This document shows, one piece after another, positions 46,401 through 55,375 of a DNA stretch of 64,000 nt. This stretch comes from Tricholoma matsutake (lineage: Eukaryota; Basidiomycota; Agaricomycetes; Agaricales; Tricholomataceae): NCBI GenBank assembly GCA_026075535.2, contig AP026544.2, positions 3,968,001-4,032,000 on the forward strand, written 5' to 3'. The notes under the pieces are model-generated. The model was not told where the DNA came from, searched no databases, and saw only the letters and a program-made list of their open reading frames with translations. How positions within the stretch are numbered: the first letter of the stretch is position 1; each line of letters starts with the position of its first letter. The translations under genes and the position numbers were made by a program.

Positions 46401-47162
46401 TCCCACAATAACAAATTCCATTCGGCTACTTGTATGTCACCCTTTTTCGTGAATTATGGATATCATCCTCGCATGGGAGTAGAACCCAGAAGGGAAGTCA
46501 AAGTACAGTCGGTAGAAGATTTTGTATCTAAGATGCAAAGGGTACAAGAGGAAGCAGAGGCGGCATTGAAGAAAGCACGTGATGACATGATGCGACACAT
46601 GGATCGTACTCGAGCACGCGCTCCAGAGTACAAAGTTGGTGACTTGGTATGGCTAAGTACCAAGGACCTGAATATTCCACGACCTTCAAAGAAACTTACA
46701 GAGAAACAAGTTGGCCCATATGCAATCTCTAAAGTGATCTCACCTAATGTGGTAGTGCTAAAATTACCCCGATCATTTAAGATTGATCCCGAGATTAACG
46801 TATCCCACCTACGCCCTTACCGTCTGCCCACTATTCCTGGCCAACAAACTACTCCACAACCTCCGATAATAGTAGAAGGTGCTCCAGAATACATAGTTGA
46901 AGAAATTCTAGACTCACGTCTTCGATGGAACAAATTGGAGTTCTTAATAAAGTGGAAAAACTATACCGACAAAAATAATTCATGGGAACCCAAAGAGAAT
47001 TGTAAGCGAGCGCATAACACGATCGCCCAATTCTTTAAATGTAATCCAAATGCTCCGCGTCACATTGCGAGAATGGTGTATGAGGGGATGAAATTCCAGC
47101 CTTACCAAAATTTCACAGAGGGGACAAACATAATATTTTCTTGCCTGGAAGTCGAGGCATAA
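43403..47162 (+). pseudogene. gypsy-2 pol: protease, RT, RNase H, integrase, chromodomain
   Basis: Protease DSGATGLFI (43594-43620). RT runs from [14 protein letters not shown] (44200) through [18 protein letters not shown] and the frame break at an A-run (about 44538-44545), to FIDNILIF (44698-44721), where the family YxDD is changed to an Asn. RNase H spans 45030-45500 (ESDASDFATGVVLS, WTDHQNLQYF, KADALSRR). Integrase starts near 45760 with an HHCC finger (HHNTPIAGH...CDMCMRG), then a first Asp (VDFITGLP), an Asn in place of the second catalytic Asp (VISNRGPQF) and Glu (DGQTERMNQELEQY). The chromodomain (46885-47010, YIVEEILDSRL, FLIKWKNYTDKNNSWEP) is intact to the stop at 47160. Stops at 45018-45020 and 45750-45752 are TGA where Arg is expected. 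Confidence 0.93.
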
Positions 47163-47174
47163 AAGGGGGGTAAT
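47162..47174 (+). promoter_or_regulatory. Polypurine tract of gypsy-2
   Basis: AAAAGGGGGGTAA lies between the pol stop and the 3' LTR, the expected primer site for plus-strand DNA synthesis. The same tract precedes the LTR at 48211. Confidence 0.85.
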
Positions 47175-47574
47175 GTTAGGAAACCACCCCATTACCTAAT
47201 AAACTTTCATTTTTATTTTATTATGTCGAATTACACTACATGACGCCAAATGACGCTACATTTTGATAGCATGAGAATTTTATTTCGCACGCATCAAAAT
47301 GTACATGCATGTACGAGTGCGTCGGTAACAACAATGTACAATATATGTAACATAGTATATAAGCCCTAAATATATGCCTAGGGGACCCCAGTTGTGTTCT
47401 CTTAGGTATTCCACCTACGTTTTCGGTGTGAAAGGCCTATCTCAACAAACTCACCTATTAATAACCCCTCGCATCAAAACCATCAATTCCCCATCACGCA
47501 CGCAGATCCTGCCCCCTTCTTGTAGAGAGAACCCACATGGTCTTAGCTAGCAGATAGTGGGTGTCGCCCTAACA
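47175..47574 (+). repeat. 3' LTR of gypsy-2
   Basis: 400 bp, matching the 5' LTR end to end and followed by the CTGAG duplication. Confidence 0.95.
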
Positions 47575-47912
47575 CTGAGGACCCTTTGCCAATGCCCAGT
47601 ATATGTGAAGACTGCAAAAATCAAATAATAATCTATAAATAGAAAAGGCGGAGATAGGCAGATCAAGGCCACCAAATGACATCATACCAAGGGGTAGATG
47701 TTGGAAGGGGTGCTCTGCCTCTAAATATAAAACTGTCAACATGCACAAACATGATAGAAAGGGAAATTAGTAATAAAATAAGGAAAAATCATAGAAAATG
47801 AAGAATAGAAGGAAATGAAGTGAGGGAAAATATAGGACAAACATAAAAAATAGGAGAAACACACAGGGCACCCCCACAAGTCCCCCCCCAAGTCCCCCCT
47901 AGTCCCCTTACA

Positions 47913-48611
47913 AAGGTGCTCCAGAATATGTAGTCAAAGAAATTTTAGACTCACATCTTCCACAGAATAAATTGGAGTTCTTAATAAAGTGGAAGAACTA
48001 TACTGACAAAAACAATTTGTGGGAACCCGAAGAGAATTGTAAGTGAGTGTGTAATGCAATCGCCCAATTCTTTAAATGTAATCCAGATGCTCTGCATTGC
48101 ATTGCAAGAATGGTATATGAGGGGATGAAATTCCAGCCTTACCAAAATTTCATGGAGGGGACAGATACAATATTTTCTCACCTGGAAGTCAAGGCATAAA
48201 AGGGGGGTAATGTTAAGAAACACCCCCATTACCTAATAAAACTTCATTTTTATTTTATTACATTGAATTATGCTACATTATGCTGAATTATGCTACACTT
48301 TGCTAGTGTGAGAATTTTATTTTGCATGCATCAATATGTATGTGCATGTACAAGCATATCGGTAGGAACAATGCACAATATATGTAACATAGTATATAAA
48401 CCCTAATACACACCTAGGGGACCCCAGTTGTGTTCTCTTAGGTATTCCACCTACACTTGTGGTGCAAAATGCCTTTCTCAACCAACTATTCTATGAATAA
48501 CCCCTCACATCAAAACCATCAATTTCCCCATCACATGCGTGCATCCCACCCCCTTCTTGTAGAGAGAACCCACACAGTCTTAGCTAGCAGACAGTGGGTG
48601 TCACCCTAACA
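47913..48611 (+). repeat. 3' fragment of a second gypsy-2-family copy with LTR
   Basis: Starts in the chromodomain (APEYVVKEILDSHL), continues through the pol end, a polypurine tract (48201-48210) and an LTR at 48211-48611. It is more diverged than the complete element, and the Arg and Trp codons of the chromodomain show CG-to-TG/CA changes. It is truncated on the left by gypsy-A. Confidence 0.92.
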
Positions 48612-49406
48612 CCAGTGGCTGTCACACCCATAAATAGTGCTAGGCACAGCAGCAGCATCAACAGTGTTGGCCATAACCATGGTGCTCCACCTTCAGCATG
48701 TTGACCTCAGTGTGACTGGTCACAATTTTTGTGGCTCTTGGATCCCTGCTTCATGTCCATTTCAGGTTATTTTTTTAGTTTTTGTCCTTCAATATTATAG
48801 GAATATATTACTTACATCTCACCACTGAGGAACTGTGTGGGACTCAACTTTGGGCATTTTCTGATTGCTGCAGTTTGGAGTTGTAAGTAGTGGTCTACAT
48901 AGCTTTGAATTGTGTTACAGAGATTTTGGTATAAAAAAAGTTTGGTTTTGAGTTCGAATCTCTCCTGAGTCCTGAACCTGAACTAATGGTCCAGTTCGAG
49001 GTTCAGCAGATTGCCTGGACCGAACCTAAAGTCCGGTTCTGGGTTCAGCAAAATCCTTGAAGAACCGAACTGAACAGAACTTTGGCTTCCCTAACATTGT
49101 CAGTTTAAATTTCGTGTACAGGGTATAGTTTGAGCATCACAAGCCCTTGTATGTACTTAGCCATGAATTTGCCAAACACTGGCAAATAACTCTATTCTTT
49201 ATATGCATATTCGGTATTTCCGAGCTGTGTTTTGATGAACTTCCCCCGCATGCAGAATATGCTTCGATTACCTCACGAAATGCATGCGATCGAGGCGTGG
49301 AGGATGCACAGCTCCTAGCGCTATTAAGCAACGTCTCTCTCATTCCTTCCTTCCCTGTTACGTTCGAAAACGTCATTAACATTCACGAAAGTCCTCATCT
49401 GATCTG
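48612..49406. other. Transition from repeats to gene space; RBR upstream region
   Basis: 48612-48830 has no assignment. 48960-49090 holds GAACCGAACTG/GGTCCAGTTCG repeats like the ends of the 37205-38649 element. From about 49150 the sequence becomes CpG-containing and unique, and probably holds the promoter of the RBR gene at 49407. No TATA box is obvious. Confidence 0.5.
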
Positions 49407-50718
49407 ATGGCTGCAGCTACGCTAGCTACCCCGCTTTTCGACATTGAGCTATCCATGTCCCTTTTGATGGAACAACTTGGGCTTGAAGATATAGGTGCAA
49501 TTCATCGGTTAGCGGCGGGAGCGTCCACGGTGGCGGACGATTTGTTTGCTACCGAAGAATATGCGTTGCGAATCCAAGCAGAGTATCTCGGAAACATTTT
49601 GCAGATTGTCGAGGATCATAGATTGGCGCTGGCTCTTGACGAAGGTCTAGAGGCCAATTATCCGGCATTTCGCGACTTTGACACTGGAACAAATCCACCT
49701 GCTCCCGATAATCAACGTGTTGACATTATCCCTGTCCCCCCGGAAAACGATATCGTCGACGAGCCGGACGTTGGGCACTACCCTGGGAATGACTTACCCA
49801 ACTCGACCCTGTTGTATGTCTCGACACGTTTTCATTACACTCTTGCTGAGATCAAGTTGTCAGGCCTTCTTCAGCACTTTCTGCATCCCGATTGGAAGAT
49901 CAGGATGGGGACGATTTATCAGATATATATGTCCCACGCGAAGAGCCGTATGTTCCATTTGTTACTTCCAAAAACTCCTTTTGATAAACTCTGGCAGTGT
50001 CTTTCAAGTTAAAGTAGTTGCCCGTGAGTTTCCCTATGAAGAGATCCCAGCTCCCATCGTAAAACCTATGGGCCTGTACGTTTCACCCACTGCCGCCTAA
50101 TTGTTGCATGCCGTTAAACTTGGTTATTCTAGAGCCCGATGTATAATCTGCGAGGACCAGTTCACCGAAGAATTTACCATTCGCGCCCCTTGCCATCACG
50201 ATTACTGCAGGGACTGTCTCATCAATTTCGTTACTACATCTACTCGTGATGAGTCTGTGTTCCCGCCCAAGTGCTGTGACCAGCAAATTCCATCTACTTT
50301 GATCACTCCCTTTCTTCCTGTTGATGTTCGAACACTCTTTGTCGATAAAGACCGGGAATACGCGATACCCATTTCTGATCGCATTTACTGCCCAACATCT
50401 GATTGCTCCGCTTTCTTGGGTTCATCGGAGCATATTAGGTACGAGGTCACTTGCAACAAGTGCAATGCTCGAGTTTGTGCTCTGTGTAAACAGACCGCAC
50501 ATCCTGGAGATACATGTTCGGAGAATACCGTCACGCAGGAGATCAGGGCGCTTGCGCGTATCGAAGGATGGCAGACATGTCCAGAATGCAGTGCCATCAT
50601 CGAGCTGTATCAAGGCTGTTTCCACATGACTTGTCGCTGCCATGCCCAGTTCTGCTACCTTTGCGCAGCTCCATGGAAGCAGTGCAGCTGTCCTCAGTGG
50701 GATGAAAATCGACTGTGA
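49407..50718 (+). CDS. RBR-type (RING1-IBR-RING2) E3 ubiquitin ligase
   Basis: Exons 49407-49813, 49864-49947, 49998-50075 and 50133-50718 give 384 residues. Introns are 50, 50 and 57 bp with GTATGT or GTACGT donors and AG acceptors, and all phases join without a stop. The N-terminal 190 residues have no recognised domain. RING1 begins with CIICEDQF (Cys193) and HHDYCRDC. The IBR follows (YCPTSDCSAFLG, CNKCNARVCALC). RING2 runs from WQTCPECSAIIE (residue 336) with GCFHMTC, where Cys352 aligns with the catalytic cysteine of the RBR family. RBR ligases accept ubiquitin from E2 onto that Cys before passing it to substrate, a cytosolic or nuclear role. The protein ends soon after RING2 at DENRL; the TGA could be natural or a CGA-to-TGA truncation. 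The start context (CTGATGG) is reasonable. Confidence 0.87.
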
Positions 50719-50929
50719 ACTTTCGTATCGTTTGGTTAGACTGGTGACCGATCTTTCCTACATGAGAAAGCCTCTACATACATTGACGCCTACTCGTATA
50801 TGTACGATGAATGGTAACCAGTCTATTGTGTGGTAATCTGTCTTTTCTGTGTCTCGATCGTAACATGAAAGATCACGACCCTGCAATGATTATTGCTACT
50901 GAGTCAAGATCTGTCGTCTCATCGTTGTC

Positions 50930-51112
50930 CTAAAAATACCTAATTATCACTAGAAACGTCAGGACTACAGGCCCCGCAACGATCGTCTGATCCGTCACGT
51001 TGCTCCCATCGTTCGTAACAATGGCAAAGACTGTCCCAATCAGCCTCTCCCTTGTCATTAAGCCGAGAAAAATCAGTCTTGATACGGAGGTGAATACTAC
51101 GAACAAGATGAA
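50930..51112 (-). pseudogene. Truncated Rds1-like C-terminal fragment
   Basis: Minus-strand sequence encodes LIGTVFAIVTNDGSNVTDQTIVAGPVVL, nearly the same as the end of the intact gene at 53162-54280. Similarity stops abruptly near 51112. The rest of the gene is absent, so this is the decayed partner in a segmental duplication. Confidence 0.88.
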
Positions 51113-51330
51113 CGACATAGAGATGTTATTTGATCATTTCTTCTCGTACATGTGATATCATGCATACGTGCTATGTATTCGACACTCCCTCGCGTCAACA
51201 CCATGGGAAGCGCCTGTTTCGAGATTGAGGATGCCTGAAATTTGCCTGCGATGATCGTCGCAATTTCAGCAGTTGCCACTGCCCAGTACATGGCTTGACT
51301 GACGATCCTCAATTCGGTCAAGCTCTATGA
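51113..51330 (-). pseudogene. Possible ICMT-like N-terminal relic
   Basis: MYWAVATAEIATIIAGKFQA followed by SSISKQALPMVLTRGSVEY resembles, from memory, the first membrane segment of fungal isoprenylcysteine carboxyl methyltransferase-type proteins. A similar segment lies at 54800-54900. Only one exon-sized piece is seen, so the family call is weak. Confidence 0.35.
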
Positions 51331-52404
51331 CGAAGACTACACACTTTGATATACGTGCCAAGTAAACGAATCTCAGATACGCCTCCCAAACTGATGTTTG
51401 AGGCTTGCTCAGCTTTTCCTGACGATGGATCTGGAGACGTGTGGGCTATGTGAAAGGCAACTGCGGGTCGCCAAAGTGGACGGTGTCACGGATGACATTT
51501 CGAGCAGGCAGAATCAGTAGTCAGAATGTTCAGCTTAATAGCTTATCTATCGGCGTGGGGACGGTCCTCGCTATTGGTGGTCTGCGGCTCCGCTGCTATC
51601 AGACACTGAAAGTCTGAAAAGGCTCTTCACGTTCGACACGTGCAAAGACCCCCTACAGCATCCTGCGCCATCCTAGCTATACCGGGACAATTGGAGTCTT
51701 GTACTCGGATTTGGTATGCTCATACGGATCTCGTATTTCATCAACGTCCTCCCATATCAAAAAGTTCTGAATTCTTATACTATTTCGGTCTGCCTACGGG
51801 AGACTAGGGACAACCACTGCTGATAGGACAACTCTGTAACCCGCAACTCGTACAACAAAGGGTGCTAACGGTCCCATAGCACACGGCGACAGCACTGAAG
51901 CAACCTCGGTGAAAGCAAGTCGTTGCTGCACAGGTCTGGGACCCACGAACTTATTCCTATTGCACAGTATATAGTAGAATATAGTTTAATTGACATTCAA
52001 GTCGACTCATAAATTATAATCTAAACAACACCTTCCGACACCGTAAATCTATGTGTTTATACCACTTGAGTAGGCCAAACGACGCCATTCTGCATCGACA
52101 TCATTTACTTACATGAAGGTCATTTATTTTTCAGCCTCCGGCGGTACCCGCGGTTCGGGATTCCGTTCCGCCAGCCCCTTGGAGCAGTGAAAAGTCTGCC
52201 TCACCTCCGCAGCTCAGAAATGAAGATCTAGAGAGTTGAACTTGATGCATGGTGGCTATCTGTTTTTCTTTTCAAATTGCACCCTGGGGCGTTGAAGTTT
52301 GAGATAGATTCTGAACTTGAAGGTCAAGCCAAATATATGTGCAACTCATGCATCAAAAACGTTGAACGTCTGGCCCGTGTAATCGGCGAGGAACACGACA
52401 GTTA
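51331..52404. other. Intergenic, no gene recognised
   Basis: Unique, CpG-containing sequence between the two copies of the duplicated block. No open frame with a recognisable domain and no repeats of the families seen to the left. Confidence 0.55.
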
Positions 52405-52945
52405 ACCGCCGTTCGCGCCCCTTGCCATCACGATTACTGCAGGGACTTGTCTCATCAGTTTCGTTCTTGCATCTACTACACATGATGAACTCAGTTTGTG
52501 TTCCTGCCCAAGCGCTGTGATCAAGCTGTGATCAGCAAATCCCTTCTACTTTGATCATTCCCTTCAAGTTTCTTGAAGTTCCTGTCGATGGTCGAAGACT
52601 CTTTGTTTCTAGAGGTCGGGAATACGCGATACCCATTTTCGATCGCATTTACAGCCCAACACTTGATTGCTCCACTTTCCTGGATTCATCGGATCATATG
52701 CGGCAGGTGCGAGGTCACTTGCAGCAAGTGCAATGCTCGAGTTTGTGCTCTGTCTAAACAGGCCGCACATCCTAGGACTTGCGCGTACCGAAGGATGGCA
52801 GACATGTCCAGAATGCAGTGCCATCATCGAGCTGCATCAAGCGGCTTCCACTTGACCTGTCGCTGCTATGCCTAGTTCTGTTACCTTTGTGCAGTCCCAT
52901 GGAAGCGTTGCAATTGTCCTCACTGGGACGAAATCGACTGTGAAC
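52405..52945 (+). pseudogene. Degenerate second copy of the RBR ligase
   Basis: Aligns by eye with 50185-50718 along its length: TTCGCGCCCCTTGCCATCAC at the RING1 end and REYAIPIFDRIYSPTLDCST in the IBR. It has several indels. The segment holding the RING2 catalytic GCFHM motif is altered to a frameshifted QAASTLDL-like reading, a TAG follows, and zinc ligands are lost (YCP to YSP). The N-terminal half is absent. It cannot encode a working ligase. Confidence 0.9.
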
Positions 52946-53161
52946 ACTCATCGGTTTTCAGACTAGTCATTGATCCTTCGTACACGAGAAAGCCTCTACG
53001 TCTACTCGTGTATGTACGAGGGAAGGGTTACGAGTCTACTGTGGTATTCTCCTACTTGTTTGCGAACTACTTTTGTGTCTCGATTCGATCTTAAGCTGAC
53101 AGATCACAAGCCTACAATCGTTATTGATAACTAGTCAAGATTTGCTGTCTCCTAAGAATCT

Positions 53162-54280
53162 CTAATTACCTCGCGAATCATACGGAAACATCAGGACCGC
53201 AGGCCCCGCAACGGTCGCCTCATCCGTGGCCTTGCTCTCATCGTTCGTAACAATGGCAAAGACCGTCCCAATCAGCCCTTCCGGAACCATAGCCTCTCCC
53301 TTGCCATTAAGCCGAGAAAAATGAGTCTCGATACCGGTGATGAATGCTACGAACAAGGGCTTCCCGTGGTTGCTGCTGTCTTTGGGTAACTCGAAGGAAA
53401 ACTTGGCTGATTTACCAGGAATGGGGTGCGATACAGCGAGCGCAGGGAACGGCCTAGCGATGAGGGCTGGATTCTCCGGAGGGCATTTCTTGATGAATGA
53501 CGCTGCAATGGTGAAGATTTGATTTGCGGTGAGGTCAGCCTAGATCAAAGCCGTTCAGCGACATATACCGTACAACCGACGGATCTTGAATTCACCTCAA
53601 AGGATGTGCTCCATGGATAGGACTGGAGAGCAGCTGAGCCGATCCAAGAGGAGTGCCGGGCCTCCGTAGCAAGAATAGAACCAGCGGCGGTCACGTACCC
53701 GGGCTAACGAATCGTGAGCCTCCAGTAAAATGCAAACACGACGAGGACAAACCTCTGATATAAACTTGATCGCTCCAGTATACGCAGAAGTGCCCACTGT
53801 TTCGAGGGCATTGGAGAGCTCGAGACACGACTGGACATTATTACATGGGCTAAATTATGCATTGTTAAATGAACACTAGCGCAACGCAATAGGTCTAGAG
53901 CTTACAATTCGTATTCGCAAGGTTGGGTGGCCTTCGTGCCAGCGGCAGAGAGCGCACTCGACAAAAACTCGACATGGGTCTGCTCGTGTCCGGCGATTTG
54001 CTCTATGCGGTTGCGGACCCACTCAGGATAACCCGCCTTGGCAAAATCTTCTTGTGAGAACTTGGTAAGCATTCGACCGTAAAAGGCATTCTCGAGGTGC
54101 TCGAGAGTGAGTGCGAACTCGAGGATGCCGATAGCTGGAAAATTAAGACTGAGCGATATATCTACGTAGCGTGTAGAAAACAAACATACATGTCGCTCCG
54201 TCGCGCCTCGATGGAAGCGCGTAAACTATGGAGGGCAAGGATATGAGAGAGACAGCAGAAAGGATGCTCGAATACTTCAT
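53162..54280 (-). CDS. Secreted Rds1-like ferritin-like-domain protein
   Basis: Exons 54190-54280, 53906-54134, 53753-53849, 53596-53703 and 53162-53539 (minus strand) join in frame to 300 residues; introns are 55, 56, 49 and 56 bp. The start at 54280 gives a clear signal peptide (MKYSSILSAVSLISLPSIVYA) followed by a dibasic RR, suggesting Kex2-type processing. The ferritin-like fold is indicated by LEFALTLEHLENAFY (Glu42, Glu45), GHEQTHVEF (Glu81, His84) and AAGSILATEARHSSW (Glu153, His156). A beta-rich C-terminus ends in VFAIVTNDES and VAGPAVLMF. The family (Pfam ferritin-like, Rds1 type) is common in fungi and stress-linked in fission yeast, but its biochemical role is not settled. The residues expected to bind metal are present. 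It lies convergent to the RBR relic at 52405. Confidence 0.93.
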
Positions 54281-54534
54281 TGTGGTATTGAAATAAAGAG
54301 TGAATATTATAGGAGGGTGAAACGAATGTGGTAGTCAAACGCGAGATGATGGTTGACTGGAGAGAAATAAATGGAAAAGACTTGGTACTTATACCAAAAT
54401 CCAATGGTCAGCCGCGCTTCAAGCGTCCTGATTGGTTCTAAATCTTTCGTGAGTCGCTGAGTTTAAAATTAAATATGGGTGTCGGGCATGTCGGAGACGC
54501 CACAAATAAACCTTTACTTGGAAGATCGATGTAC
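54281..54534 (-). promoter_or_regulatory. Upstream region of the Rds1-like gene
   Basis: Non-coding stretch preceding the start at 54280; it should hold the promoter. Reading toward the gene, a TATAATATTC element lies about 40 bases upstream of the ATG. No other signal is assigned. Confidence 0.35.
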
Positions 54535-54981
54535 TTACCATGTCGGGCACTGTGCATCCTCATCTAGGTATTCAATATTCAGCGCTGCTGCAGTGCTCAG
54601 CAATGATTTGTTACCTGCCACATTAACCATGTCAAAGTTAGCGTGGCGATCTGCTTCACTACAACTCTCTACTCCCATTCCTCTTGCATTCCTCTCAAAT
54701 TGATCGTTGCATTCAACACCCGCGAGTGCCAATACCAATAACCCATGCCCATATACACCACTAGCATTTCGAATAACTCGGTCCGTACCATGACATTGCC
54801 TCCGTTCATCAATATCATAGTGACGCAGTTGACAAGTCTGATGGCGATGATTCGCTATGGCCGCTATTTCCGCGATTCCTACTGCCCAAAACACGTACTG
54901 AGCACATCATTATTTCATCCGGTTTATCCAGGTGCGGAAAATGGTCTGCCTGAAAATTGCAGGATTCGGCTCATTTTGTAA
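54535..54981 (-). pseudogene. Possible second ICMT-like relic
   Basis: VFWAVGIAEIAAIANH parallels the AVATAEIATIIAG segment at 51113-51330, and VYGHGLLVLALAGVE could be the next membrane segment. The reading frame is not continuous. It supports a three-gene duplicated block, but the family call is tentative. Confidence 0.3.
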
Positions 54982-55375
54982 TTGGCTGTGGGGGGCACTA
55001 CGTTCTTCCCCAACGCTGCATGAAGCAAACCATTTATGCCGCAGATTTTTCTCCCCCCCCTCCTTCATATCGTCAGCCTAGGTGATATGTTACATGTTAC
55101 CTTTCATCTGTGTTCGTCTCTGATCCCCATACCCAATTACACCCGGTATACCTGGCCTCGTCGTACATTATTTATAGAATCAGAAAATACCATGCTGAGG
55201 GCCGCGGTCACTACAATTCGTGTACAAAAGTATACATACGCCGCCCTATGGTTGAACCATTCGAATTCTGCTTCTCGTGATAACAATGTCTGGCTCCATA
55301 CACATCTCCAACGAACACAACGAAAATAACCGAGGACTCATTTCTCTCAGACATCAGGCCTCCAGGCCTCAATAT
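54982..55375. other. Intergenic, 3' of glycogen phosphorylase
   Basis: No gene seen; presumably the 3' untranslated region of glycogen phosphorylase (toward lower coordinates). Contains a C-rich run at 55052-55062. Confidence 0.5.

Larger units (their letters stand above)
41416..47574 (+). mobile_element. Full-length Ty3/gypsy chromodomain retrotransposon (gypsy-2)
   Basis: A 6,159-bp element with LTRs at 41416-41816 and 47175-47574 (TGTTAGG...CCTAACA) and a 5-bp duplication CTGAG (41411-41415 and 47575-47579). A purine tract AAAAGGGGGGTAA (47162-47174) directly precedes the 3' LTR. I could not match a primer-binding site confidently after the 5' LTR. Coding order is gag, protease, RT, RNase H, integrase, chromodomain, as in Ty3/gypsy chromoviruses. 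Several stops and frame changes make it non-autonomous, yet it is the least decayed element here. The two LTRs differ at roughly 15-20 positions by eye, nearly all CG versus TG or CA. Confidence 0.95.
41373..47912 (-). repeat. 5' LTR of gypsy-A, split by gypsy-2
   Basis: LTR segments are 41373-41415 and 47580-47912, about 375 bp in total. They rejoin perfectly at CTGAG, which is duplicated on both sides of gypsy-2. Sequence beyond 47912 is a fragment of the gypsy-2 family, so gypsy-A appears to have landed in an older gypsy-2-type copy. Confidence 0.85.
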
